DNA of 64,000 nucleotides from Planctomyces sp. SH-PL62 (GCA_945893045.1 CAMDEA010000008.1:1-64000), one strand, 5' to 3'; shown: positions 47,209 to 56,460, counted from the first letter of the stretch. Notes: generated by a model not told the origin, from the letters alone. Numbers and translations are program-made.

Positions 47209-47697
47209 TCACCTTGGACGATCCTGAGCCTCCAGCACATATTCGACGGCCGCTGCGAGGTCGGCTTCGCGATGAATGAACTTTCGGCTGGAACCTTCGG
47301 TCCACCAATGTTTGCGAATCTCAACGGAATCGGCACCGCTGGCCGATTGGCCCTTCAGTTTGCGAGTGCTCCAGGCTTTGAATTGCTCGACGACGGTGTC
47401 GGGGGCATATTCGTTGGCGGTCACGACGACGTGAACGTGGTTCGTGCGGACGTTCAGAGCGTGCATGGACCAATGGCGGATCTCGCAATGACGGCGAATA
47501 GTGGCGTCCACGAGTTCTCGTTGCTGCGGATCGAGCGTAATGGCTGATTCGACCATCTTCGCGGTCGAGTATTGTCGGAGCGACTCGCTCGGTTGTTGAA
47601 ACCCACCGTGCCATTTGACCCAACCGCGCTCATCGCCTGGGAGCCATGTGCCATACGTCGTCCAGGTGAGAAAGTACGCCAGCGTTGCCTCGTTCAC
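47209..47697 (-). CDS. REP-associated tyrosine transposase (IS200-like, TnpA-REP)
   Basis: The 162-residue protein belongs to the Y1 HUH transposases: LAYFLTWTTYGTWLPGDERG at the start, HWSMHALNVRTNHVHVVVTA with the His-X-His metal site, and the C-terminal EADLAAAVEYVLEAQ with the likely catalytic Tyr. Proteins of this family (RAYT) cut and rejoin single-stranded REP palindromes and, unlike IS200, are usually single-copy and domesticated. Here copies of one palindromic unit flank the gene on both sides, as expected for a RAYT and its REPs. All key residues look intact. Confidence 0.87.
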   Translation of the reverse strand: MNEATLAYFLTWTTYGTWLPGDERGWVKWHGGFQQPSESLRQYSTAKMVESAITLDPQQRELVDATIRRHCEIRHWSMHALNVRTNHVHVVVTANEYAPDTVVEQFKAWSTRKLKGQSASGADSVEIRKHWWTEGSSRKFIHREADLAAAVEYVLEAQDRPR

Positions 47698-47716
47698 AGC
47701 AGGTCTCCCCCAGATT

Positions 47717-47887
47717 TAGCACGACGCGCCAGCGAGTGGTTGCTCCGTTGCTCGATTTCCCCATTGCTAGCACGACGCGCCAGCGAGTGATTGAACCGCG
47801 TTACCCCAGTCCGCTGCAACCACTCGCTGGCGCGTCGTGCTGAAATGACAACCGGGAATCGCAACCACTCGCTGGCGCGTCGTGCTA
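47717..47887. repeat. Four REP units between transposase and kinase genes
   Basis: Units TAGCACGACGCGCCAGCGAG at 47717 and 47768 point one way; complements CACTCGCTGGCGCGTCGTGC at about 47821 and 47868 point the other. Each unit can form an imperfect hairpin (ACTCGC with GCGTCGT around TGGC). The last unit overlaps the stop codon of the kinase gene (TTAGCACG). Confidence 0.92.
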
Positions 47888-50800
47888 ACGGCCGAGGAGC
47901 ACGGCTTTGGTGGGGTCGTTTTTCCAGTTGAACTTGGCGGCGAAGTCGGCGGGGGAGTAGGTTTGCTGGTGGCCCTCTTTGGTGAGGGCGACGTAGACGA
48001 TGTGCTGTTCGATGCCGTTGCTGCCGCGGTAGTGTCCGTCGGCGCTGATGCAGACGTGGTGGCCGCCGACGATGCTGGGGTACAGCGAGCCGATCTTGAC
48101 GTCGCGTTTGGCATCCAGCCCTTGCAGTGGGAAGTAGCCAACCATGCCGGTGAGGAAGCGGCGGCGGTCGGGATGCCATTGGACCGGCCAGCCGTAGCCG
48201 TAGGAGACGGTGCCCTCGCGCGCCGTCAAAGTGCGATAACCGACTTCACCGCCCGAGCCGGAAAGAAGTTGCTTGCTGTCGCCGGACCAAGCCACGCTCA
48301 TTGCCGCAATGCCGAATTGCAGGATCGGATCGCTGGGCTTGCCGGACTTCAAATCGAGCACACGAGTCGCGCCGTCAATGCCAGCGATGGCCAGGTATTT
48401 TTCATCGGCAGACCAGGCGAGGCCCGACGGACTTGGCGCACAGGCGAACGGAAGTCGCGGGAACTCGCCGGCCACTTTGCCGGTCGGTGCCAGCCAGAGG
48501 CGAATGATGTCGTCGTTCCCGCAGGTGGCCAGGCGCTTGCCGTCAGGAGACCAGACGACGGATTGAACCGCGTTGGGGTGCGGGATCGACAGGAGTTGTT
48601 CTCCGGACTCCGCATTCCAGAGCCGCACCGTTTGGTCCTTGCTGCTGGAGGCTAGCGTCTTGCCGTCATTCGACCAGTTGACGGCGGTGATCGTGCTCCC
48701 GTGTCCCAACAGCGCGCGGTGGTTCTGATAGGTCGCGGTATCGACGAGGTGCAGATTTCCCTCAGGAGAATTCGGATCAAACACGGCCAGCCATTCATCG
48801 GTTGGGGATGCGAGCGATTGCCCGTTCGGCAAATTCTCGACACGTTTCACGAAGATGCCGGTGTCAGCCTCCCAAACGGTCAACTCGGTCTTCTGTTGAA
48901 TCTTCTGTTGAATTCGGAGCTGTTTGCCGCTGGCCGACAGGTCGCTCATGGCATTCACGAAGCGTGGGCGGCCGAAGTTCTCGGTCGTGGCGATCCGTTT
49001 TCCGGTGACCGAGTCGCGCAGTTCCACAACATTGAACCGCGCGAGCGCGATTTGGGTTCCGTCCGGCGACCATGCGACCGCACTGTATTGAGTCGTATCC
49101 TTTGTACTCAGCAGTTTGTCCCCTTTCGCGGTGTCCCAAACCACGAGCTTTCCCCCTTCGCTGCCGACACTGGCCAAACGGGGCCACGCCGCATGTTTGT
49201 TGAGTAATGTGCCTGAAGTGGCAGGCTCCCAACTGAGTCCGAGGATTTGACCCTGTTCAGGGCGCAATTCAAGGAGCCGTTTCTTGGTCGCGGCCTCCCA
49301 AATCTTGATGACTCCCTGAACGCCTCCCGTGGCCACCCATTTGCCGTCGGGCGACCACGCGACTGTGAGCAAGCCTCGTTCAGCGCTATCAAACTCGGCG
49401 ACAGGTGTGAGCGTTTGCGGCTTCCAAAATTTGATGCCGCCCACTTCGTCCACGGTTGCGATCTGCGACCCATCCGGAGACCAGCAGCCGTCTTGGAGAG
49501 GCATCGGAGTTTGCGAGAGACGGACGACGCCGCGAATCGGGTCAATCAGGCCCAATCGGTGGCGATGGGCGGCCGCGATCAGTCGGCCGTCCGGGGACCA
49601 AGCCACGGAGCGACCAACTCCGTTGACCAGCGCAAGCCGTTTCAGAAATCGACCAGTGGGGACATCGAACAGTGTGACCGATTGGCCTGCATAGCTCGTC
49701 GTGGCCAGCGTGAATCCGTCCGGTGACCAGGCCACGTCTTGGATACTCCCTTCCTCGCCAAGGAGCACACGATCCAACGTGAGCACCGGCGCGTCGGCCA
49801 CCTCGGAGATTTTCCATAAGCGAACCGTGTCGTCATGCGCACCCACGGAGCCGATGGATTGGCCGTCGGGGCTGTAGGCCAAGCCGGTGATGCTTCCCGT
49901 GTGTCCGCCGACTTCGAGGGACCAGCCACGGAGTCCGGCGATGGGGGGCGGGAGACTGACGGTGGCTCGGTTGCTGATCGCCTTGTTCGGTTTCGTCGGC
50001 AGCGGTGCCGCCGGGATCTCCACGCGCGGCACCTTGACCGCCACCAGCTCCGACTTGCCAGCCTTGGCGACCGCCGTTTTCGCGGCCCCCGCCGCCGGCT
50101 TGTCCGGTTCCACCGGAACGGCCGGCGGAACCTCCGCCCGCTTCGGAATCACCACTTCTGACGCAGACTTCGTCGGCGGGTAGTCCTTGCCTTCGCCGGT
50201 CAGCCGCACACGCACATCCGGCCGCAACTCGCGGAAGGCGTTGATTCCGTCGGACGTGTAGGGCCGCAGCTTTTCCTCCGTGAAAGCCAGTTTGAGTATT
50301 TGCAGGTTCGGTAGTTCTGCCAGCAATCGCAGCACCGCATCAGTCGGCGCGCCCGCATGACCTTCAACCCATAACTCGGTGAGTTCGTGCAATTGACGGA
50401 TCGAGTCATAGCCGGCCGCTGTGAGTCCTACTTCACCGGGAACATTCGATTGAACATACAACGCAGTGAGCTTGTCTCGCAGCTTGACGAGTTGCCCGAT
50501 GAACGCGTCAGTTGTGGGCGAAGTCACTCGCATCCGCTGGAGCCGTGGCAGGTCGAGCAAGATCGACAATCCGTCATCATTCAATTGATCTCCGCTGCAG
50601 TGGACTTCTTGCAAGAGTCGAAGATCCGCCAACGGCAAAAGCGTCAACCGCTGATTACTCGAGAATTTTGCGCACCCAATCACTTCAAGATTGGGACAAA
50701 GCTCTGCGATCGAACGTAGCCCAGCATCCGAGATCTGACGTGACTTGACGAGAATTTCCTTGAGACGTGTCTGCACTGGCAATTGCGCGAGTCCACCATC

Positions 50801-52867
50801 ACTGATTGGACAGTTCTGCAAGTCCAGCGATTCGAGTTGAGGCCAGTCGGAAAGTCTCGCAATCAAGTCATCGCCCACAGCAGTCGATGCGACCTCTAGC
50901 CGGCGGAGCGAGCGAACTCCCCGCAGTGAGTCGAGACCGCGGATCGTGATCTGCGGGTCAGCAGCGAAGTTCACCCATTCCAGTCGTCGGCAGCCTGCGA
51001 GATTCGCCAACTCGTCGTCGGTGAGGTCTAGCTTGATTGGAAGTTGCACCACCTTCACGACAAACGGAGTCGGCGGGATTTGGCCTTCGATGAGTGAAAC
51101 GACTTGCCCTTTTTCGTCGGCCAGATGAACTCCGCCCTTTCGTGCCAACACCCACTCGGCCGCCATCCGCTCGGCGGCGAAGTCGATGGGGCCGAGGTCG
51201 GACGGGTCCGTAGCGGGCTGTTGGGCGGAACTCTCAGATTTCAAATTTGAAATTTCAGATTTGAGATTTGAATTCTCAGAGCTCGCGGACGCGGCCTGTT
51301 GCTTGTCGCCGGTCGCGGGAATCTCGGTGACGCTGCCGTCTTTCTTCGTGATCTTGACGATGATCACGCCGCACAGCACGACCGCCGCGAGGCCGCCGAG
51401 ATACAGGCCGAGCGTCTTGAACGAGCCGCTCCGTCCGCTCGCCGAGGCGGACTTGCCGGACTTCTTCGCTCGCTGCGTGGCCGGCGACGCGGGCAGCGTC
51501 GGTTCGGAGAGTTCCTTCGTGAAGGGGAACTCGTCGGTCTCAGTGTCCGCGTCCGGCGGGTCGATGATCGTGGGAATGTCGGCCGGGGTGGCCTCTTTGA
51601 ACGGAATGGCGCTAGCCACCGGTGTCGTGGGAGCGACGTTGCCTTGCGAGGAATCGGCTTTTCGCTGTGAGGAATCGGCGTTGCTCGGCGATGGACCGGC
51701 GGTTCCCTGCGATTGACCGGCGGCTAGCGCCGTGCCGCTCAGGAGCGGGTTGACGCTGCTGCGATCTGTGGAACCAGATGTTGTGCGGAGGGACTTCACG
51801 ATTTCTTGCAGCGTCTTGGCGAGTTCGTCGGCGGTATCGATTCGGTCGGCGGGTTGTTTGGCCATCAGGCGGCGGTACAGCGCTTCGACTTCGTCCGGCA
51901 GCGGGTCGTTGCTCAGCTTGGGGCGGTTCGCGATCGCTTCGCGCCGAGCGGCTCGCAGATCGGGGATCGGTTCGGTCGTGTGGCCGCGCATCTTGCTGGC
52001 CATCGAGTGGTGTTCGTCGTCGGAGTAGGGTGCTCGGCCCGTCAGCAGGAAGAACAACGTGCAGCCCAGCGAATACAAATCGGCTCGGCCATCCGCCGTG
52101 TGCGAGTTCTCCCATTGCTCCGGAGCCATATAGTCGGGCGTGCCGAGAAACTGACCCATCACCGTCAACGCGCCGGCGTCGGAGTCTGGTGCTTGGTCCC
52201 CTTGAGCCAACGCCAAACCCAGATCCAAAATCTTGATGACGCTTTGCTTGGTCGCGAACAGATTCCCCGGCTTGATGTCGCGATGCACCATCCCGTGCTG
52301 ATGCGCATGAGCCAACCCGACCGCCGCCTGACGAATCATCTCGCAGGCTTCAATGACCGATCGGGGACCACGCTCCTTGACCATCACGGACAAGTCGCGG
52401 CCTTCGACGTATTCCATGACCAGAAAGTGCGTCCCTTGGAACTCGCCCGCATCCATCGCTCGCACGATGTGCGGATGATCGAGCTTCCCGACCGCTTCCA
52501 TCTCCCGCTCGAACCGCGAGATCAACAACGCCGACTGCGACAGCTTCGGCGGCAAGACCTTCACCGCCACCGTCTTCTTGAGCTTCGTGTGCCGCGCCTC
52601 AAAGACGGCTCCCATGCCCCCTTGGCCCACCTGCCGCACGATCTGATACGGGCCGAGCTGCGACCCCGCCGAGATTTCGACCGGCCGGAGACTGTGCAAC
52701 CCCGCCGCCTCGTCCCCCGATTCGGAGACCGTCTGTTGATGCCCCGTCCGCGCGTCAGTCTCCGCCGACGCCGCTGAAGCGGGTTTCGGTGGGTCGCCAA
52801 CGGAGCCTGCCACGGTCGGCGGCCCGCGCTGTGGCACAGGTGGCTGATGGCCATTCGGTTCGGTCAT
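47885..52867 (-). CDS. Ser/Thr protein kinase fused to leucine-rich and WD40 repeats
   Basis: The 1660-residue protein has a kinase domain at about residues 72-355 (GQGGMGAVFEARH glycine loop, AVKVL Lys, MVHRDIKPGN catalytic loop, DLG in place of DFG, GTPDYMAPEQW), a low-complexity Ser/Gln linker, one membrane span (LGLYLGGLAAVVLCGVIIVK, about 486-505), an extracellular leucine-rich region (LESLDLQNCPISDGGLAQLP; LTELWVEG), a Pro/Ala-Lys linker and a C-terminal WD40 propeller region (GLAYSPDGQSIGSVGAHDDT; VAWSPDGKWVATGGVQG; VNWSNDGKTLASSSKDQTVR). It likely senses an external ligand through the repeats and phosphorylates cytoplasmic targets. ATG 52867 gives MTEPNGHQ. A short AT-rich repeat is part of its coding sequence. 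Confidence 0.93.
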   Translation of the reverse strand: MTEPNGHQPPVPQRGPPTVAGSVGDPPKPASAASAETDARTGHQQTVSESGDEAAGLHSLRPVEISAGSQLGPYQIVRQVGQGGMGAVFEARHTKLKKTVAVKVLPPKLSQSALLISRFEREMEAVGKLDHPHIVRAMDAGEFQGTHFLVMEYVEGRDLSVMVKERGPRSVIEACEMIRQAAVGLAHAHQHGMVHRDIKPGNLFATKQSVIKILDLGLALAQGDQAPDSDAGALTVMGQFLGTPDYMAPEQWENSHTADGRADLYSLGCTLFFLLTGRAPYSDDEHHSMASKMRGHTTEPIPDLRAARREAIANRPKLSNDPLPDEVEALYRRLMAKQPADRIDTADELAKTLQEIVKSLRTTSGSTDRSSVNPLLSGTALAAGQSQGTAGPSPSNADSSQRKADSSQGNVAPTTPVASAIPFKEATPADIPTIIDPPDADTETDEFPFTKELSEPTLPASPATQRAKKSGKSASASGRSGSFKTLGLYLGGLAAVVLCGVIIVKITKKDGSVTEIPATGDKQQAASASSENSNLKSEISNLKSESSAQQPATDPSDLGPIDFAAERMAAEWVLARKGGVHLADEKGQVVSLIEGQIPPTPFVVKVVQLPIKLDLTDDELANLAGCRRLEWVNFAADPQITIRGLDSLRGVRSLRRLEVASTAVGDDLIARLSDWPQLESLDLQNCPISDGGLAQLPVQTRLKEILVKSRQISDAGLRSIAELCPNLEVIGCAKFSSNQRLTLLPLADLRLLQEVHCSGDQLNDDGLSILLDLPRLQRMRVTSPTTDAFIGQLVKLRDKLTALYVQSNVPGEVGLTAAGYDSIRQLHELTELWVEGHAGAPTDAVLRLLAELPNLQILKLAFTEEKLRPYTSDGINAFRELRPDVRVRLTGEGKDYPPTKSASEVVIPKRAEVPPAVPVEPDKPAAGAAKTAVAKAGKSELVAVKVPRVEIPAAPLPTKPNKAISNRATVSLPPPIAGLRGWSLEVGGHTGSITGLAYSPDGQSIGSVGAHDDTVRLWKISEVADAPVLTLDRVLLGEEGSIQDVAWSPDGFTLATTSYAGQSVTLFDVPTGRFLKRLALVNGVGRSVAWSPDGRLIAAAHRHRLGLIDPIRGVVRLSQTPMPLQDGCWSPDGSQIATVDEVGGIKFWKPQTLTPVAEFDSAERGLLTVAWSPDGKWVATGGVQGVIKIWEAATKKRLLELRPEQGQILGLSWEPATSGTLLNKHAAWPRLASVGSEGGKLVVWDTAKGDKLLSTKDTTQYSAVAWSPDGTQIALARFNVVELRDSVTGKRIATTENFGRPRFVNAMSDLSASGKQLRIQQKIQQKTELTVWEADTGIFVKRVENLPNGQSLASPTDEWLAVFDPNSPEGNLHLVDTATYQNHRALLGHGSTITAVNWSNDGKTLASSSKDQTVRLWNAESGEQLLSIPHPNAVQSVVWSPDGKRLATCGNDDIIRLWLAPTGKVAGEFPRLPFACAPSPSGLAWSADEKYLAIAGIDGATRVLDLKSGKPSDPILQFGIAAMSVAWSGDSKQLLSGSGGEVGYRTLTAREGTVSYGYGWPVQWHPDRRRFLTGMVGYFPLQGLDAKRDVKIGSLYPSIVGGHHVCISADGHYRGSNGIEQHIVYVALTKEGHQQTYSPADFAAKFNWKNDPTKAVLLGR
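51232..51280. repeat. AT-rich repeat inside the kinase gene
   Basis: TCAGATTTCAAATTTGAAAT and related units form an AT-rich, partly palindromic island in GC-rich coding DNA. It is translated on the minus strand as NSNLKSEISNLKSE, in the juxtamembrane region after the span. The length keeps the frame. Confidence 0.8.
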
Positions 52868-53011
52868 GAACTCAATCTCCGCGAACGGCAACGTCCCCAA
52901 CGCTCTCGATCATTCGGATTCCAAAACCGCGGCGATTATGTTCGTTCGGCAATGGTTGTGGCCAGCCACAGCGCTGTGGGCTGGGCCGACCTGCAATGAG
53001 TGTCGAGTCCT

Positions 53012-53128
53012 CAGCACGACGCACCAGCACGACGCACCAGCACGACGCGCCAGCGAGTGGTTGTCCGGAATAATTGCTCGCTGACGCGTTGTTGTCCGGG
53101 AACAACCACTCGCTTGCGCGTCGTGCTA
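53012..53128. repeat. REP cluster with 13-bp tandem units, in the 52868-53278 gap
   Basis: CAGCACGACGCAC occurs twice in tandem, followed by a full CAGCACGACGCGCCAGCGAG unit, a variant GCTCGCTGACGCGTTG, and a final complement CACTCGCTTGCGCGTCGTGC. The units are those found around the transposase. The gap is divergent between the kinase and the enolase-superfamily gene and holds nothing else recognisable. Confidence 0.88.
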
Positions 53129-53278
53129 TTTTTGTCGTGTCGTCACAACCGCCGCCAAACGGCAAACTAGCCGGCCCTGCATCCCTTCCTCTGGTGGATT
53201 CATCATTTCGCAGCAACGGATTACGCTCTCGCCAGCCTCGCGACCGCTCAACAATGCCTGCGATGAAAGATGACCACC

Positions 53279-54400
53279 ATGAAGATCACCCACCTCGAAG
53301 TCATCCCGCTGACCGGAGCCACCGTGGATGGCGGCTGGCCTCAAGGCCACGAACCGCAGGAGAATCTGCATACGTTCGTCGAGGTGCGGACGGATGAGGG
53401 CTTGTCCGGTTGGGGCAGTTGCTTCACATCGGGCAAGCTGGTTGAAGGGTCGGTCGAGTTGTTGTGGCCGTTGCTCAAAGGCGAGTCGGCGGTTGAGCCG
53501 GAGCGGGTCAGCGAGAAGCTGCGGCAATCTTCGTTCTGGCAGGGGCGCGGTGGTTCGGTCGAGCACGCCATCAGCGGGATCGATATCGCTCTGTGGGATT
53601 TGTTCGGCAAGGTCTGCGGGCAGCCGGTGTCGCGGTTGCTCGGTGGGAATTATCGGCAACGGATCAAGCCGTATGGTTCGATCTTGTTTGATGAGCCGGA
53701 TGCGTTGCGGGACACCTTGGAAGCGACCGTCGCACGCGGGTTCAAGGCGATCAAGATGGGCTGGCGGCCGTTCGGGCGACGCGATCGGAAATTTGATGAG
53801 TTGCTGATCGGGACTGCTCGCGAGACCGTTGGTGGCGGCGTGGATTTGATGGTCGATGCCGGAGGCAGCGAACAGTTCTGGCCGCATGGCGTGAATTGGG
53901 CTCGCGAGACGGCGCACATGCTCGCAGATTATGGCATCGTCTGGTTTGAAGAGGCTTTGCCGCCAGATGACATTGAGGGGTACATCGAACTGACTCGCGT
54001 CTCTCCGGTGCCGATCGCGACCGGTGAGGTGCTGACTCGGCGGCAATCGTTCCGGCCGTGGTTGGAACGTCGCGCGGTGGACATCATTCAGCCGGACTGC
54101 ACGAAGAACGGCGGCTTGTCTGAATCGCGCCGCATTGCGTGGATGGCTTACGATCACAACATCCAGATGGTCTCGCATGGGTGGAATACGGCGCTGGGTT
54201 TGGCGGCGGATTTGCAACTCGCAGCGGCGATGCCGATTGCTCGGTATGTCGAGTACCTGACGCCGTGCGCTTACATCGACTCGCTGACAACCGAACCGTT
54301 CCGCATTGATGCGGAAGGCTATTTGGAGATTCCGACGAAGCCGGGGCTTGGTGTCGAGATCGACCGCGAGAAGCTCAAGCGTTTTGACGCGCGCAAGTGA
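53279..54400 (+). CDS. Mandelate racemase/muconate lactonising enzyme family protein
   Basis: The 373-residue enolase-superfamily protein has the N-terminal capping domain (MKITHLEVIPLTGATVDGGW; SGWGSCFTSGKLVEG), the barrel Lys motif GFKAIKMGW, metal ligands in VDLMVDAGG, WFEEALPPDD and IATGEVLTRRQ, then DIIQPDCTKNGGLSESRRIA and the His of MVSHGWNTALGLAA. The KxK position reads KMGWRP, so the catalytic base set resembles the mandelate racemase branch (Lys plus His). Likely an acid-sugar dehydratase or epimerase; the substrate cannot be told. ATG 53279 is taken; ATG 53270 is in frame. Confidence 0.9.
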   Translation: MKITHLEVIPLTGATVDGGWPQGHEPQENLHTFVEVRTDEGLSGWGSCFTSGKLVEGSVELLWPLLKGESAVEPERVSEKLRQSSFWQGRGGSVEHAISGIDIALWDLFGKVCGQPVSRLLGGNYRQRIKPYGSILFDEPDALRDTLEATVARGFKAIKMGWRPFGRRDRKFDELLIGTARETVGGGVDLMVDAGGSEQFWPHGVNWARETAHMLADYGIVWFEEALPPDDIEGYIELTRVSPVPIATGEVLTRRQSFRPWLERRAVDIIQPDCTKNGGLSESRRIAWMAYDHNIQMVSHGWNTALGLAADLQLAAAMPIARYVEYLTPCAYIDSLTTEPFRIDAEGYLEIPTKPGLGVEIDREKLKRFDARK

Positions 54401-54492
54401 CGGGGTCGGGAGTCTTTTTCAGGTCGGCCTGAAACCAACACCCGTTTGACAATTCCATGTGGCCGACCTGAAAAAGACTCCCGACCCCGTCA
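54398..54492. repeat. Inverted repeat, family H copy 2
   Basis: TGACGGGGTCGGGAGTCTTT, continuing TTCAGGTCGGCC, and its complement, beginning on the stop codon of the enolase-superfamily gene and ending 21 bases before the PhoR start. Arms match 40118-40204; loops differ. Confidence 0.9.
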
Positions 54493-54513
54493 CGCTCCTG
54501 AGGTTCATTCGTC

Positions 54514-56319
54514 GTGTGGTCCTCTCGTTTGTTCTGGCGCTTGTTCCTGACGTATGCCGCGCTGACCGTCGTGGCCGCGATCGTGTTTGTCGTCATCTTT
54601 TTGAGATGGCAGCGCGATGCGGTCAAGTCCGAGGTGCGGCAGCGTATGCGGGACGAGGCGGCGGTGTTGTTGCACGTCGCTGATCCATCTTGGGCCGCTT
54701 CCGACGCGCCGCTGGAAGAATTGCGAGCGACATGGCAGCCCAAGTTGGAGGCTCTGGGTCGAGAGGTCGGTACGCGGCTGACGCTGGTCTTGGCGGATGG
54801 CACGGTGCTCGCCGATTCCGCGGCGGATGCTCGGCGGTTGGAGAATCATCGGGACCGTCCGGAGATCGCAGAGGCTGCGGAACTCGGAGTCGGATTTTCG
54901 ATGCGGGGCAGCCGTTCGGTCGGCGAGCCGTTTGAATACTGCGCGGTGCGTGTTGGGTCTCGCGAATCACCGCGCGGGTTTGTGCGCGTGGCGTTGCCGT
55001 GGACTCCGTTTGAGTCGCGATTGCAGGCGACGGCTCAATTGGTGTGGATCACGGCGGCCGTCGTGCTGGTTTGCACGTTGGGGCTGGCCTATTGGTTGGC
55101 TTGGCGATTGGTACATCCGTTGGAAACATTGACTGCCGCCGCCCAAGCCATTGCCGCAGGGGATTTCGTTCAGAAAGTGAGTGTCACCAATCGCGACGAA
55201 ATCGGTGCGCTGGCAGGGGCGTTCAATGCGATGAGTCGTGAGTTGTCTCGGAGATGGGAGCAGCTTCAAGCCAGCCGTCGCGAACGGGACGAGAACAGCG
55301 AGTTGATGGAAACCGTGCTCGGCTCGATGCGCGAAGGGGTAGTCGTCATTGATGCGCAACAACGGATTTTGTACGCGAATGCCGCAGCCGGACCACTGCT
55401 CGATCTGCCGACGATTCAGGCGGTGGGACGTTCGTTGTTTGAGGTGGCTCGGCATCCGCGCGTGCAGAAGGTCTTTGAGGATGTGCTTGCCGGCCGTGTG
55501 CCTGAGCGAGTGGAGTATGAAGTTCCTCGGACCAGCGCGATCGTCGCGTTGATCGCGTCGTCGCTGCCGGGTCAGCCGCCGGCGGGAGCCGTGCTCGTCT
55601 TGCAGAACGTCACCGAATTGCGGCGGCTGGAAAACCTGCGCCGCGAGTTCGTCAGCAACGTGTCGCACGAATTGAAGACGCCGTTGACGACGATCCAAGC
55701 CTACACGGAAACGCTGCTCGACGGAGCGATCGACGACGCGAATCACAACCGCGAGTTTCTCCAACGGATCGACGAACAGGCCGAGCGGCTGCATCGCTTG
55801 ATTCTCGACCTGCTGAGTTTGGCACGCATCGAGTCGGCCGAGGATGCGTTCGAGTTGTCGCCGGTACCGATCGCCGACGCGGTGCGTCTCTGCCTTGAGG
55901 AGCACCAGGCGGTCGCTTCCGCCAAAGGCATCTCGCTCGTCGCGCAGCCCTCACCGGAACAGGTCATCGTATGGGGCGACGACGAAGGTCTGCGTACGGT
56001 GCTCGACAACTTGATCGACAACGCGATCAAGTACACGCCGTCGGGCGGCCGAGTGGTCGTGCGCTGGCACATCGACGGCCGCCGCGCAGTGCTGGAAGTC
56101 GAGGACACCGGCATCGGAATTCCGCAGCAGCATCAATCGCGGATCTTCGAACGGTTCTTTCGCGTGGATAAAGCCCGCTCGCGCGAGTTGGGCGGGACTG
56201 GCTTGGGCCTGTCGATCGTGAAGCATTGGGTGCAGGTCTTCGGCGGCTCGGTGGAGGTCCGCAGCGAACTCGGCCGCGGCAGCACGTTCACTCTGCGCTT
56301 GCCTGCCGTTAGCCACTGA
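54514..56319 (+). CDS. phoR: Phosphate-regulon-type sensor histidine kinase
   Basis: The 601-residue kinase has two spans (FLTYAALTVVAAIVFVVIFL and ITAAVVLVCTLGLAYWLAW) around a periplasmic sensor of about 130 residues, a HAMP domain (ALAGAFNAMSRELSRR), a PAS domain (LMETVLGSMREGVVVIDAQQ), the H-box FVSNVSHELKTPLTTIQAYT with the phospho-accepting His, and an ATPase domain with N-box DNLIDNAIKYTP, EVEDTGIGIP, RFFRVD and GTGLGLSIVKH. The PAS-plus-HAMP layout and the pst genes downstream identify it as PhoR. The start is GTG. It is separated from phoB by five genes. Confidence 0.92.
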   Translation: MWSSRLFWRLFLTYAALTVVAAIVFVVIFLRWQRDAVKSEVRQRMRDEAAVLLHVADPSWAASDAPLEELRATWQPKLEALGREVGTRLTLVLADGTVLADSAADARRLENHRDRPEIAEAAELGVGFSMRGSRSVGEPFEYCAVRVGSRESPRGFVRVALPWTPFESRLQATAQLVWITAAVVLVCTLGLAYWLAWRLVHPLETLTAAAQAIAAGDFVQKVSVTNRDEIGALAGAFNAMSRELSRRWEQLQASRRERDENSELMETVLGSMREGVVVIDAQQRILYANAAAGPLLDLPTIQAVGRSLFEVARHPRVQKVFEDVLAGRVPERVEYEVPRTSAIVALIASSLPGQPPAGAVLVLQNVTELRRLENLRREFVSNVSHELKTPLTTIQAYTETLLDGAIDDANHNREFLQRIDEQAERLHRLILDLLSLARIESAEDAFELSPVPIADAVRLCLEEHQAVASAKGISLVAQPSPEQVIVWGDDEGLRTVLDNLIDNAIKYTPSGGRVVVRWHIDGRRAVLEVEDTGIGIPQQHQSRIFERFFRVDKARSRELGGTGLGLSIVKHWVQVFGGSVEVRSELGRGSTFTLRLPAVSH

Positions 56320-56333
56320 TTCGTATCCAGCCG

Positions 56334-56433
56334 GGGTCAGGCACTTCGGAATTTCGGAAATGGCCGGAATGACGGTCGTCTCGCGAACAAACCGGTTTCC
56401 GGCCATTTCCGAAATTCCGAAGTGCCTGACCCC
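56334..56433. repeat. Inverted repeat upstream of the Pho box
   Basis: GGGTCAGGCACTTCGGAATT, continuing TCGGAAATGGCCGG, and its complement enclose a 32-base loop. Only one copy occurs in the window. It lies between phoR and the pstS promoter and could terminate the phoR transcript. Confidence 0.9.
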
Positions 56434-56460
56434 TGAGTGCTGAATCGGCAGGCTCCCGCG

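Noticed and set aside
47717-47887. Possible CRISPR array
   Set aside because: The repeated units alternate in orientation and have irregular spacing, and a RAYT transposase is adjacent. These are REP elements.
40118-54492. Family H elements as ordinary terminators
   Set aside because: They follow genes and contain a T run, but the T run lies inside the stem rather than after it, and arms extend far beyond what a terminator needs. Kept as repeats.
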